Positions 1 to 9,229 of a stretch of 64,000 nucleotides of DNA are shown one piece after another. Position 1 is the stretch's first letter, and every line of letters starts with the position of its first letter. The notes beneath the pieces are model-generated. The model was given only the letters and a program-made list of their open reading frames with translations, searched no databases and was not told the origin of the DNA. Both the position numbers and the translations under genes were made by a program. Origin of the DNA: Psychrobacter sp. Cmf 22.2 (GTDB lineage Bacteria > Pseudomonadota > Gammaproteobacteria > Pseudomonadales > Moraxellaceae); contig NZ_MRYA01000004.1 of NCBI RefSeq assembly GCF_001921745.1, forward strand, positions 124,001 to 188,000, read 5' to 3'.

Positions 1-881
1 CCAATGATTTTGAAAAATTCCGTGAAGCACTACAAAAGCTACAAATTAATGATGCCTCACTATTTTTTGAACCTGATACCTCTGATGCGTTAGGCTTTGG
101 CTTTCGCTGCGGCTTCTTGGGTATGCTGCACATGGAGATTATCCAAGAACGTCTAGAGCGTGAATATGACTTGGATTTAATTACCACGGCGCCCTCTGTT
201 ATCTATGAGATTGAGAAGAAAGATGGTGAAGTAATCTATGTCGATAACCCTTCAAAATTGCCAGAACCGAACAATATAGAAGAGTTTCGCGAACCGATTG
301 CCCGTTGTCAGATTCTAGTGCCGCAAGACTATTTAGGCAACGTTATGACGTTGTGCATCGAACGACGCGGGGTGCAGGTTGATATGCGCTTTATGGGCAA
401 GCAAGTCCAGATAATCTTTGATATTCCGATGGGCGAGGTGGTCATGGATTTCTTTGACCGTTTAAAATCAGTCTCTCGTGGATTTGCATCACTTGATTAT
501 AACTTTGAGCGTTATCAAGTGGATAAGCTGGTAAAAGTTGATGTGTTGATCAATGGTGATAAAGTTGATGCCCTAGCGATGATTGTACATCAGGATCAAG
601 CGCGTTTCCGTGGTAATCAGTTAGTGACCAAGATGAAAGAGCTGATTCCGCGTCAGATGTTCGATGTGGCCATTCAAGCGGCAATTGGTAGTCAAATCAT
701 TGGTCGTAGTACGGTCAAAGCCATGCGTAAAGATGTTCTTGCTAAGTGTTATGGTGGGGACGTGTCGCGTAAGAAAAAGCTGTTATCTAAGCAAAAAGCA
801 GGCAAGAAGCGTATGAAGCAAGTCGGTAACGTCGAGATTCCTCAAGAGGCTTTCTTAGCGGTACTGCAAGTAGATAGTTAA
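1..881 (+). CDS. lepA: Elongation factor 4 (LepA), 3' part
   Basis: This is the C-terminal part of LepA/EF4, the ribosome-associated GTPase linked to translation under stress. The gene begins before the window, and the reading frame is open from base 3 to the TAA at 879-881, so about 292 codons are visible. The GTPase domain lies upstream. What remains covers the EF-G-like middle domain with [14 protein letters not shown], the domain V region (around [18 protein letters not shown]) and the basic LepA-specific C-terminal domain, with [18 protein letters not shown] near the end. It is the first gene of the lepA-lepB-rnc-era cluster common in gammaproteobacteria. The Met at base 117 is internal and not the start. 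Confidence 0.97.
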   Translation, partial: NDFEKFREALQKLQINDASLFFEPDTSDALGFGFRCGFLGMLHMEIIQERLEREYDLDLITTAPSVIYEIEKKDGEVIYVDNPSKLPEPNNIEEFREPIARCQILVPQDYLGNVMTLCIERRGVQVDMRFMGKQVQIIFDIPMGEVVMDFFDRLKSVSRGFASLDYNFERYQVDKLVKVDVLINGDKVDALAMIVHQDQARFRGNQLVTKMKELIPRQMFDVAIQAAIGSQIIGRSTVKAMRKDVLAKCYGGDVSRKKKLLSKQKAGKKRMKQVGNVEIPQEAFLAVLQVDS

Positions 882-989
882 TGGTTTAAACTGTCTTACC
901 TTGTTCTTGCAAAGTTTTTGCAAATAATACGTCGCATATCGTTATTCTTATCGTTAAAGTCGTGAGATAAGCAGCTTTTTAATAGGCAA

Positions 990-1898
990 ATGAGTATGGA
1001 TTTTGATTTTAATTTGATTTTGGTGCCATTAACGATAGGCCTAGGGCTAATATGGCTACTAGATAAGTTGGCACTAAAACAGCGCAAAACACGTGGGCAT
1101 GGTAAAGAGAGCTTATTGGTACGCTGGGCTTACGACTTTTTCCCCGTCTTGGCAGTGGTCTTGGTCGTACGCTCGTTCTTAATTGAACCTTTCAATATTC
1201 CATCATCGTCTATGGTGCCAACTTTATATACTGGCGATTTTATCGCGGTTAATAAGTATGCTTATGGTGTGCGCTTACCTCTGACATATAATAAAGTATT
1301 GGACACGGGGAGTCCTGAACACGGCGATGTGATAGTATTTCGCTACCCTGAAAATCCTAGCATTTATTATATAAAGCGTGTAATCGGTTTGCCTGGTGAT
1401 ACTGTCAGCTACAGTCAAGGACAGCTTGCGATCAATGATGTACCAGTCGATACTAAGCCAGTAAATTTTGATGCCAATCATGATCTAACTGCGCAGCTTT
1501 ATCCTGCTGGTCAAGTGACACCTAGCCAAGTATTGACAGAGTCTGAGGCTACGCAAATGGGCCGACAAGAAGAAGAGCAAGCTCAGTATTTTCAAGAAAC
1601 ACAAGGTGAGAATAAGCATTTAGTGCGCTATCTATCGGGTATGAATAGCTCGCAATATGCGCCGTTTTTGCAACAGCAAGCACCAGAAGTGGTCAGTTCG
1701 GCAGGGACAGAATGGCGCGTCACAGTGCCTGCTGATGAGTACTTTGTGATGGGCGACAACCGCGACCGTAGTGCTGATGGCAGATTTTGGGGATTTGTAC
1801 CTGATGAGAATTTAGCTGGTAAAGCAGTGTATATTTGGATGCACAAACCACCTGGTCTAAATCTTCCCACTTTCGCACGTAATGGTTCAATTGATTAG
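990..1898 (+). CDS. lepB: Signal peptidase I
   Basis: Leader peptidase removes signal peptides from exported proteins at the outer face of the inner membrane. The protein is 302 aa with two N-terminal membrane segments (about residues 6-25 and 50-66). The catalytic Ser lies in PSSSMVPTL (about Ser74) and the general-base Lys in YYIKRVIGLPGD (about Lys129). The family signature MGDNRDRSADGR is at 251-262. Residues about 160-235 form a hydrophilic, Gln/Glu-rich insertion in the periplasmic part, as in other long gammaproteobacterial forms. The first ATG at 990 is used here; a second in-frame ATG at 996 is equally possible. It lies 108 bp after lepA, probably in the same operon. Confidence 0.97.
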   Translation: MSMDFDFNLILVPLTIGLGLIWLLDKLALKQRKTRGHGKESLLVRWAYDFFPVLAVVLVVRSFLIEPFNIPSSSMVPTLYTGDFIAVNKYAYGVRLPLTYNKVLDTGSPEHGDVIVFRYPENPSIYYIKRVIGLPGDTVSYSQGQLAINDVPVDTKPVNFDANHDLTAQLYPAGQVTPSQVLTESEATQMGRQEEEQAQYFQETQGENKHLVRYLSGMNSSQYAPFLQQQAPEVVSSAGTEWRVTVPADEYFVMGDNRDRSADGRFWGFVPDENLAGKAVYIWMHKPPGLNLPTFARNGSID

Positions 1899-2074
1899 TC
1901 GCTGTTCTATTGATTGATTATTGTGCTAATATCAATATCAACCCTAATTAAACTAATATATATACTGTATGTAATTCGCCAACCTAGCTGTGTAAGAGCA
2001 CAGAAAAGTTAGAAAATATTAAGATATAAACCATAGAGTATAAAATACAATTATATTAAATATTAGGAGAATTT

Positions 2075-2470
2075 ATGCTGCAGCAGTTAACAGGGTTGTC
2101 GTCGCAACGTGGGTCTGGTGTGACTAGCATAGTTTTATTGCTTATTATTATCGTTATTGCTGGCAAGTTGGTGATTGCCATTGTGCCTGCTCAAGTTGGG
2201 GATTATCAGCTGAGCAAAACATTAGGTACCCAGCTAAAAGAAGCCAATAATAATGGCGAGACTGCAAAACAGTTCGTTGAACGTGTCAATCGTCAACTGT
2301 CTATCAATGCTGATTATGACACGACTGCTGAAGAGGTATTTACTTTTACCAATAAACAACCAGGTCAGCTTGCTATCTATAAAGATTATGATAAAACCAG
2401 TAATTTCTTTGGTAACGTTGATATTGTTAATCGTTTTGAAGGTGAGATAAATGCCGCTTCAGTAGAGTAG
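2075..2470 (+). CDS. DUF4845 family membrane protein
   Basis: A small 131-aa protein with one N-terminal membrane segment (about residues 16-38, rich in Ile, Leu and Val) followed by a soluble domain of about 90 residues. A gene of this family usually sits between lepB and rnc in gammaproteobacteria, as here, so the family call rests on size, topology and position. No catalytic motif is visible and the molecular function is unknown. A clear AGGAG lies just before the ATG. A second reading frame inside it (2253-2450) is a shadow. Confidence 0.8.
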   Translation: MLQQLTGLSSQRGSGVTSIVLLLIIIVIAGKLVIAIVPAQVGDYQLSKTLGTQLKEANNNGETAKQFVERVNRQLSINADYDTTAEEVFTFTNKQPGQLAIYKDYDKTSNFFGNVDIVNRFEGEINAASVE

Positions 2471-2672
2471 ACGTCTACATAAATAGCCGTTCTACCATTT
2501 ATAGCAGATGAAAGTTAACTAATTAAAAAGCATTCACCTTTTGTAATAACTAGTCTGCAATGATTAGCAAAATATAGACTGCTTATAAGCATTTGATAGG
2601 TGTGATACAGCTACTCTATCAACTATTTAACCGTATAAATTACCAACATTAAAGGATAGCCAAAAGCCACGC

Positions 2673-3467
2673 ATGAAATCAACTTCACAATCATACAAAG
2701 CGCTGCCTACCGCCAAAAAAAATAGCGCAACTATGGAGACTTTACCTAAAGGCTCAGATTTTGTTCAGCGTCTGGCAGTATTGACTCGCAAATTAGGCTA
2801 CGAGTTTAATGATTTGAGTTTGCCGAATTTGGCCTTAACGCATCGTTCGTTTGATAGCAAAAAAAACTACGAACGTTTAGAGTTTTTGGGGGATGCGCTG
2901 CTTGGTATGATTATTGGTGAGGCTTTATACCATCGTTATCCAAATCAAAACGAAGGGCGCCTGACACGTATGCGTGCCACATTGGTACGTCAAGAATCAC
3001 TGGTGACTATTGCGCAAAACTTAGATCTATCCAATCATCTGATTCTAGGTGTTGGTGAGCGTAAAGGTGGCGGACGTAACCGCGCCTCGATATTGGCTGA
3101 TGCCGTAGAGTCACTAATTGGCGCTATCTATTTGGACAGTCAAGATATAGAGGTTACTCGCCATTGTGTATTGGCCTGGTATGGGGATCTCATTGATAAC
3201 GTCAATGATCAAAAAGCCCTAAAAGATGCCAAAAGCCGTTTGCAAGAATGGCTACAATCTAAACAGTTTGATTTGCCTCACTACGAGTTGGTTGAAACAC
3301 GAGGCAATGCCCCTTATCAGATATTTGTAGTACGCTGTCAGGTCAATATCAATAACTGTCCTGATATTACTGAATCTGGAGAGAGTCGCCGTATTGCAGA
3401 GCAAAAAGCAGCTGAATTAATGATTAATCAGTTACATAAGTTGCCAGGTGCTTTTAAAAAACGTTGA
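2673..3467 (+). CDS. rnc: Ribonuclease III
   Basis: RNase III cuts double-stranded RNA in rRNA precursors and some mRNAs. The protein is 264 aa, somewhat longer than the usual 220-230 because of a polar N-terminal tail of about 30 residues. The nuclease signature ERLEFLGDALLGMIIGE carries the Mg-binding acidic residues, and a second acidic site is in LADAVESLIGAIYLD. A double-stranded RNA-binding domain follows (from about residue 190, DAKSRLQEWLQSK), ending in RRIAEQKAAELMI. The ATG at 2673 follows AAAGGATAG; an in-frame ATG at 2733 would remove most of the tail. It lies upstream of era, the usual pairing. Confidence 0.96.
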   Translation: MKSTSQSYKALPTAKKNSATMETLPKGSDFVQRLAVLTRKLGYEFNDLSLPNLALTHRSFDSKKNYERLEFLGDALLGMIIGEALYHRYPNQNEGRLTRMRATLVRQESLVTIAQNLDLSNHLILGVGERKGGGRNRASILADAVESLIGAIYLDSQDIEVTRHCVLAWYGDLIDNVNDQKALKDAKSRLQEWLQSKQFDLPHYELVETRGNAPYQIFVVRCQVNINNCPDITESGESRRIAEQKAAELMINQLHKLPGAFKKR

Positions 3468-3654
3468 TAGTTTTAGCTTTACGCTATATTTGATTCATAT
3501 CGGCGCTAAGACGTTGATAAAAAATTTCCATCTTTCATGTTTTAATAGATGATATAAATCTTCAAACACCTTTAAATAAAAATTAGCTTAGTAAGCACCA
3601 TCAGTATATAAAAGCGCTGCTAAGATTATTATCAAAACCCCACAGGATTACCTT

Positions 3655-4827
3655 ATGAGCAATCATAACGACTTGCCATTAACTCCCAAAAATAATGCCC
3701 ATAATATGACACAAAACACTGATACCCATCAAAATGATACCGTAGAAAACATTGAAGATATGCAAGAAACAAGAAAAATAGGTGATTCATTGACAGCTGT
3801 TCAGCCGCACGATAGTAGTGATGCTGACGAACATGATAATAGCATTGCTCTTGAAAACAATGCTGCGATTGATGGGTTTTTTGCGCCAAGTAATAACAAT
3901 GGTGTTGCTAACGACTTTAAAGCCGGTTATGTAGCGATTGTCGGTCGTCCAAACGTTGGTAAGTCGACTCTGATGAATCATCTGCTGGGTCAAAAGCTAT
4001 CGATTACTTCACGTAAGCCACAAACAACGCGCCATCGCATACATGGTATTTTGAGTACCAATGAGATGCAGGCGGTGTTTGTAGATACACCAGGTATTCA
4101 TCATAATGAAGTACGTGCTATTAACGAGCGTATGAATAAAGCGGCCGTATCAGCATTGGTAGATGTGGACTTAGTATTGTTTGTAGTCGACTCAGACCAG
4201 TGGCGTGAAGATGACTTGTTGACGCTACAAAAGCTTGGCGAAACTGATTTGACGGTCGTGTTGGTCATCAATAAAGCAGATACGTTGAAAGATAAAGTCA
4301 CGTTGCTTCCATTGATTGAAACGTTTAATGAGAGTTTTGACTTTGCTGACATCGTACCCGTTTCGGCTTTGAAGAATCAAAACTTAAATCGTCTTGAAGA
4401 GGTAATCGCGTCGCATCTACCGAATGCCATACCTATTTATGACACTGAGCAGATTACCGATCGCTCAGAGCGTTTCTTGGCCAGTGAAATCATTCGCGAA
4501 AAAATCATGCGTAGTGCAGGTGATGAAGTACCTTATGATCTCACTGTACAAATTGATGAATTCAAAGATGAAGCGGCTCATACAGATCCCAAAACTGGTC
4601 GTCCACGTAAAGCCTGTACTTTCATTGATGCCACAATATATGTAGAGCGCAATGGACAAAAAGCCATCGTAATAGGTGAAAAAGGTCAACGTATCAAGCA
4701 AGTTGGAATAGATGCACGTAAAGATATGGAGCAGTTATTTGGTAAAAAGGTCATGCTAACTTTATGGGTGAAGGTCAAGCGTGGTTGGTCAGATGATGAA
4801 CGCGCGCTCACCAGCCTAGGTTATTAA
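3655..4827 (+). CDS. era: GTPase Era with long N-terminal extension
   Basis: Era is an essential GTPase that binds 16S rRNA through a KH domain during 30S maturation. The P-loop GRPNVGKS is at about residues 97-104, followed by DTPGIHH (G3) and NKAD (G4). The C-terminal KH domain contains VIGEKGQRIKQVG. The protein is 390 aa against the usual ~300. The excess is an 88-residue Asn/Asp/His-rich N-terminal tail that looks disordered. The ATG at 3655 follows CAGGATTACCTT. No Met close to the GTPase core would serve as a clearly better start, so the tail may be real. It sits between rnc and recO. Confidence 0.95.
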   Translation: MSNHNDLPLTPKNNAHNMTQNTDTHQNDTVENIEDMQETRKIGDSLTAVQPHDSSDADEHDNSIALENNAAIDGFFAPSNNNGVANDFKAGYVAIVGRPNVGKSTLMNHLLGQKLSITSRKPQTTRHRIHGILSTNEMQAVFVDTPGIHHNEVRAINERMNKAAVSALVDVDLVLFVVDSDQWREDDLLTLQKLGETDLTVVLVINKADTLKDKVTLLPLIETFNESFDFADIVPVSALKNQNLNRLEEVIASHLPNAIPIYDTEQITDRSERFLASEIIREKIMRSAGDEVPYDLTVQIDEFKDEAAHTDPKTGRPRKACTFIDATIYVERNGQKAIVIGEKGQRIKQVGIDARKDMEQLFGKKVMLTLWVKVKRGWSDDERALTSLGY

Positions 4828-4873
4828 TACAAAATAAATATTTAGGCTATATATAGTGCTGAGGTACTAGACG

Positions 4874-5620
4874 ATGCGTAATGAAGCATTAACAGGGTAT
4901 TTATTACATCAGCGTCCTTATCAAGAAAAACGGGCACTTTACTATTTGTTCTCTTGGCAACATGGCGTAGTGCACGGTATTGGCAAAAAAGGTGCGCCTT
5001 TATTCGAGCCGCTCCAACTGTTTGCGACAGGTAAGCGGGATCTAAAGACCTTTAGTCAGATTGGTTTATTGCCAGCAGAGGATAGTTTTACAAAAGATAC
5101 TACAATTACTGAGCCAACACGCTATCAGCAAATAAGCGGTCAGCAGCAGTATGCAGCTTTGTATTTGAACGAGATACTGTGGAAGCTATTGCCTAGCGAA
5201 GATCCAATGCCAGTATTATGGCAGCACTACCAAGACAGCTTGACGCAGTTAAAGCAGCCACTGACCGCAACTGCACTTAGATTATGCTTACGTCAGTTTG
5301 AGTCCCACTTGTTTCAAGAGTTGGGCTTTTCTTTGACACTAGCCCATGACAATTCATTAGCGCCTATCGAACCTGATACTGATTATCGGTTTTTATCTGA
5401 TGTAGGTTTTGTTGCTACTCATCAACCTGATAAAACGACGATTAATTCGTTACAAACACTTTTTACTGGCGCTGATATTATCGACATGGCACGTCTAGGA
5501 ATATCTGCGCCCACACTGAGTAATTGGTCACGGCTTCATAAACATCTGATTGATCACCTGCTTGATTATCAGCCGTTACAGAGCCGATTACTATGGCAGC
5601 AGCAGCAACGTTACCAATGA
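4874..5620 (+). CDS. recO: DNA repair protein RecO
   Basis: RecO acts with RecF and RecR to load RecA onto SSB-coated single-stranded DNA. The 248-aa protein begins with the OB-fold region typical of RecO (GYLLHQRPYQEKRALYYLF) and continues with the helical domain (LRLCLRQFESHLFQELGFS). The four-Cys zinc site found in some RecO families is not evident, as is usual in gammaproteobacteria. A GAGGT lies 10-14 bases before the ATG. It is 46 bp after era and 125 bp before pdxJ, the standard order. Confidence 0.92.
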   Translation: MRNEALTGYLLHQRPYQEKRALYYLFSWQHGVVHGIGKKGAPLFEPLQLFATGKRDLKTFSQIGLLPAEDSFTKDTTITEPTRYQQISGQQQYAALYLNEILWKLLPSEDPMPVLWQHYQDSLTQLKQPLTATALRLCLRQFESHLFQELGFSLTLAHDNSLAPIEPDTDYRFLSDVGFVATHQPDKTTINSLQTLFTGADIIDMARLGISAPTLSNWSRLHKHLIDHLLDYQPLQSRLLWQQQQRYQ

Positions 5621-5745
5621 TAGCGTCAACCTTTGGTCAAAGCATAGTCGTAAGAAGTATGGTCGTTTTAAAAGTATTTGAGCTAATGCTACTGTAGCGT
5701 CATTATCTATATATTAATAGGGTCTCGTTATCAAAAGGATTTCTT

Positions 5746-6519
5746 ATGACCACATCTTTACAGCATTCATCGAAAAGTACAGTAAAAACACCTTTACTCG
5801 GTGTTAACGTTGATCATGTTGCAACCTTACGTCAAGCACGCGGGGTTGGCTACCCTAGTCCTTTAGAAGCAGTGCTATTGTGTGAGGAGGCGGGAGCAGA
5901 TGGTATCACTATACATTTGCGTGAAGATCGTCGTCATATTCAAGACTCAGACGTCTATGAGATAGCAGAACAGTTAACGACCAGACTAAATTTAGAGATG
6001 GCGGCAACGTCTGAGATGTTATCTATTGCTCATAAAGTTAAGCCATATTGGGTTTGCTTAGTGCCTGAAAAGCGTGCGGAGCTAACGACTGAAGGTGGTT
6101 TGGATGTAGCAGGGCAGATCAGTCATTTAAAACCCTATATCCAAGACTTACAAGCAAAAGGAATTAACGTTTCTTTATTTATAGATCCAGATGAGGAGCA
6201 GATTGCCGCTGCAGTTGCCTGTAACGCTGATGCTATTGAGTTACATACTGGTACTTATGCTGAGTTAGGTCTGGCTGGGAATATTGAGGCGCAAAAGTCC
6301 GAATTAGAGCGTATTAAACAAGCTGTGACCATCGCAAAAAATCTAGATAACAAGTTGCTTATTAACGCAGGCCATGGCCTAACTCGTGATAATGTAAACG
6401 CTATTGCTCAAATCGATGGTATTTATGAGCTCAATATTGGACACGCCTTGATTGCTGACGCTGTATTTGTCGGCTTGTCGCAAGCAGTGGTTATGATGAA
6501 AACAGCAATGCATAAGTGA
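5746..6519 (+). CDS. pdxJ: Pyridoxine 5'-phosphate synthase
   Basis: PdxJ condenses 1-deoxyxylulose 5-phosphate with 3-amino-2-oxopropyl phosphate to make pyridoxine 5'-phosphate, the ring-closing step of vitamin B6 synthesis. The 257-aa TIM-barrel protein carries family motifs including GVNVDHVATLRQARG near the N-terminus, ITIHLREDRRHI, and NAGHGL near the C-terminal phosphate site. AAAGGATTTCTT precedes the ATG. Length matches the family with about 12 extra N-terminal residues. It closes the conserved lepA-to-pdxJ cluster. Confidence 0.97.
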   Translation: MTTSLQHSSKSTVKTPLLGVNVDHVATLRQARGVGYPSPLEAVLLCEEAGADGITIHLREDRRHIQDSDVYEIAEQLTTRLNLEMAATSEMLSIAHKVKPYWVCLVPEKRAELTTEGGLDVAGQISHLKPYIQDLQAKGINVSLFIDPDEEQIAAAVACNADAIELHTGTYAELGLAGNIEAQKSELERIKQAVTIAKNLDNKLLINAGHGLTRDNVNAIAQIDGIYELNIGHALIADAVFVGLSQAVVMMKTAMHK

Positions 6520-6581
6520 CTTTTTAGATTGAGTCTAAGCTAATAGCGCCTCTAATAATGTTGCTACAATAAATAATGCAT

Positions 6582-7223
6582 TTATACACAACCAGTAGGG
6601 TGTCTATCATTAGGTTTGTATTTGATATTACCATTTTGATTAAAAGAAATCTGATACATAGCCTGACTATAGGTCGGGCTTGGACAGTATTTTATGTGAC
6701 CAAAGTGTCCTCGCGGTTTGCCACTATCTCCCCAAAACTTGGTGTAATGACGTTGGTTTCCTACTCGTAAACTCAATGTACTATATTTAGGGTTTAAAGT
6801 TTCTTCATTGACTAAAAGGTCTATTTGAGCATCAAAGTGCTTATTATTGTTGTTATCTACAAATAATAGAAGCTTTTGATCACTATCTCTATGACAGCGT
6901 CCTCCTGCATCAGATAAACATACTAATAAATTCTGCCGTCGAATAAAACTTTCAGCTTTTGCTATTTTTAAAGTGCTCTCTAGTTGATTCTTGATACGTT
7001 TGGCTTCCATACTTGCTAGTTGATCCACGATCGCTGGCGCTGCAATGGTTGCGATAATAGCTAGAATTGCCACTGTTACTATAAGCTCTACAAGATTAAA
7101 GCCGCTTTGTTTGTAAGGTTTTAAAGAGCCCTCGTTTGTTAAAGGTTTAACGAGACTTAGGTAAAATAGAGTAGGGTTTGTTACTTTATGAACGTTTAAT
7201 AACGTATGACGTAGCTTAATCAT
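6582..7223 (-). CDS. GspH/FimT-like type IV minor pilin
   Basis: A 213-aa pseudopilin-type protein. The prepilin peptidase site is SG^FNLVELIVTV, with Gly41 before the cut and Glu at mature position 5, followed by a hydrophobic helix (about 42-65). The globular part resembles GspH/FimT minor pilins that start pilus assembly at the inner membrane. Cys residues (CLSDAGGRC and a C-terminal TGC) could form disulfides. The leader before the cut is about 41 residues, much longer than the usual 5-10, yet no internal ATG, GTG or TTG was found that would shorten it. No clear Shine-Dalgarno precedes the ATG. No other pilin genes are adjacent. Confidence 0.82.
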   Translation of the reverse strand: MIKLRHTLLNVHKVTNPTLFYLSLVKPLTNEGSLKPYKQSGFNLVELIVTVAILAIIATIAAPAIVDQLASMEAKRIKNQLESTLKIAKAESFIRRQNLLVCLSDAGGRCHRDSDQKLLLFVDNNNNKHFDAQIDLLVNEETLNPKYSTLSLRVGNQRHYTKFWGDSGKPRGHFGHIKYCPSPTYSQAMYQISFNQNGNIKYKPNDRHPTGCV

Positions 7224-7731
7224 ATATAGTCATCGCCTATACTATAGATTGAATTATATAAGTTGATTTCATTAGCTTCATACGTTTAAATCAGGTCTTA
7301 CGTTGATACCTTTTCATATACAAGACGTTAACTCTTAAAAATACCTGCGACTTTTAGATTCACAAACTTTTAACAATAATATCTTTAATATGTCATTTCA
7401 GATTAGCTTGGAATAACAAATATCCGTACTAGAATAATGTTTACTATTTAATATATACGAATTATAGTAGGACTGTCAAAATTTGTTTCAATTAGTGAAG
7501 ACTAACCTTTTGTAATAGAGAAAAAAATTCGATTGTATTAAACTAACCGCAGACAATAAGTAGAATTTACTCTACTTCTATTGCGAATTAACATTCAAAA
7601 GACTAAAATTGCAACGTATGTTAGTTCTTAGTAAAACAAGCAGGCTATTGTGTTTGTGTTGCAACACTATCGTGTAATAATGTGTAGCTGCCTAACGAAA
7701 AAAGTTGTAAACTTAATAGATAGTCGATAAG

Positions 7732-7760
7732 CTACTTCCTAATTAGTTTTGTTGTATAAT
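7732..7760 (+). promoter_or_regulatory. Probable ompA promoter
   Basis: A perfect -10 hexamer TATAAT lies at 7755-7760. The -35 about 17 bp upstream (around 7732-7737, CTACTT) is a poor match to TTGACA. A start near 7767 would give a leader of about 84 nt before the ompA ATG. Confidence 0.45.
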
Positions 7761-7773
7761 TATGCATTCGTAA

Positions 7774-7798
7774 AAGATGTCTACTTTTATTACATCTT
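7774..7798 (+). other. Hairpin at the likely 5' end of the ompA mRNA
   Basis: AAGATGT (7774-7780) and ACATCTT (7792-7798) can form a 7-bp stem with an 11-nt loop. It would lie a few nucleotides from the predicted transcript start. In E. coli a 5'-terminal stem-loop protects ompA mRNA from RNase E; the same role is inferred here. The strong Shine-Dalgarno GGAGG follows at 7840-7844. Confidence 0.4.
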
Positions 7799-7850
7799 AG
7801 GAAGCGGTTTTGCTTAATGCATCACTCAAATCATCCTTTGGAGGAAGTCC

Positions 7851-9158
7851 ATGAAATTGAATAAAATTGCTCTAGCTCTGGTTGCCGTAGCAGCTGCACC
7901 TTTAGCAGCTAATGCTGGCGTTACTATTAGCCCGCTATTACTAGGTTATCACTATACTGACGAAGCGCACGATGAGCAGCGTGAAATCCTACGTACTGGT
8001 AAAAACCTTTATGTAAATGCTGATGGCCAACAAATTGGCGATGGCAGCCGTGGCAATGACAACGGTGGCGTAGCTAAAGAAAGTGGTCTATATACTGGTG
8101 CTGCTTTAGGTATCGAGCTGACTCCTTCTACTCAGTTCCAAGTAGAGTATGGCGTATCAAACACTAATGGTGAAGCGTCTGAAGATTCTGCAGATGCTGG
8201 TATCAACCGTTTTGACGTCGAACAAACGATGATTTCTGGTAACTTCTTGATCGGTACTGAAGAATTTACTGGTTATACTGATAGCGCGTTCAAACCATAT
8301 GTACTAGTTGGTGCTGGTCAATCTAAAATTGAAGTAGAAAACCAAGAAACTTATGCGGCTAACTCAGCTGTTGCTGGATATGAAACTGGTGAAGATGTAC
8401 CAGCTGGTACTGAAGTATCATCATCAAAAGATACTATCGGTAACCTAGGTCTAGGTGCTATGTATCGCATCAACGACGCGCTAAGCCTACGTGGTGAAGC
8501 TCGTGCGATTCACAACTTTGATAACAACTGGTGGGAAGGCATGGCATTGGCCGGTCTAGAAGTTGTACTTGGTGGCCATCTATCGCCAACAGTAGCAGTA
8601 CCACCACAAGTTGAGCCTGAAGTATCTGTTCCACCAGTAGTAGTGGTTGAGCAAGACGTTGATTCAGACGGCGACGGTGTTCCTGATAGCATCGACGAAT
8701 GCCCAGGCACTCCAATGAATGTTGTTGTTGATGAGCGTGGTTGCCCAGTAGCAGTAGATATTACTGACGAGCTAAAAATGGAACTACGTGTATTCTTTGA
8801 TAACGACAAATCAGCTATCAAAGATCAGTACAAAACTGAAATCGCTAAAGTAGCTGAGAAGATGCGTGAGTATCCTAACTCTAGCGCTCGCGTAGAAGGT
8901 CACGCTTCTAAAACTGGTCCTTCAGCACGTTATAACCAACGTCTATCTGAAGCTCGTGCAGTTGCTGTGAAATCTATGTTGACTAACGAATTTGGTATCG
9001 CTCCAAACCGTCTATCAACAGTTGGCTACGGTTATGACCGTCCAATCGCACCAAACGATACTGAAGAAGGTCGTGCAATGAACCGTCGTGTTTATGCTAT
9101 CATCACTGGTGACAAAACTATGACTGTTGAACAAACTAAAGACATGGTTATTCAATAA
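7851..9158 (+). CDS. ompA: OmpA family porin with altered peptidoglycan-binding site
   Basis: A major outer-membrane protein of 435 aa, resembling Acinetobacter OmpA. It has a signal peptide (1-22, cut after ANA), an eight-strand barrel domain (about 23-245) and a Pro/Val-rich linker. A thrombospondin type 3-like calcium repeat follows (DSDGDGVPDSIDECPGTP, 271-288). The C-terminal OmpA-like domain runs from about 310 to 420 (MELRVFFDNDKSAIKD onward). The conserved Arg of the peptidoglycan site is present (LSEARA, Arg369). The Asp expected in the GHTDxTG motif is replaced: the sequence reads GHASKTG, with Ser353. A strong GGAGG precedes the ATG and a hairpin terminator follows, so it is probably monocistronic. 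Confidence 0.96.
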   Translation: MKLNKIALALVAVAAAPLAANAGVTISPLLLGYHYTDEAHDEQREILRTGKNLYVNADGQQIGDGSRGNDNGGVAKESGLYTGAALGIELTPSTQFQVEYGVSNTNGEASEDSADAGINRFDVEQTMISGNFLIGTEEFTGYTDSAFKPYVLVGAGQSKIEVENQETYAANSAVAGYETGEDVPAGTEVSSSKDTIGNLGLGAMYRINDALSLRGEARAIHNFDNNWWEGMALAGLEVVLGGHLSPTVAVPPQVEPEVSVPPVVVVEQDVDSDGDGVPDSIDECPGTPMNVVVDERGCPVAVDITDELKMELRVFFDNDKSAIKDQYKTEIAKVAEKMREYPNSSARVEGHASKTGPSARYNQRLSEARAVAVKSMLTNEFGIAPNRLSTVGYGYDRPIAPNDTEEGRAMNRRVYAIITGDKTMTVEQTKDMVIQ

Positions 9159-9198
9159 TATATAGCCAATTAGTTATGTTCTAAATTATATAGTTACA

Positions 9199-9229
9199 AA
9201 AAAAGCTACCTATTAGGTGGCTTTTTTTT
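9199..9229 (+). terminator. Rho-independent terminator of ompA
   Basis: AAAAAGCTACC and GGTGGCTTTTT pair around a 5-nt loop with one G-T wobble, followed by a run of T. Confidence 0.88.

Larger units (their letters stand above)
7224..7850. other. Long AT-rich intergenic region upstream of ompA
   Basis: This 627-bp region separates the divergent pilin gene and ompA. No convincing ORF was seen. It holds a 12-bp perfect palindrome GTGTTGCAACAC (7656-7667), a short hairpin AAGTAGA/TCTACTT (about 7558-7577), the likely ompA promoter around 7732-7760 and the ompA 5' leader with a hairpin. The length is unusual and suggests multi-site control of ompA. Confidence 0.6.
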
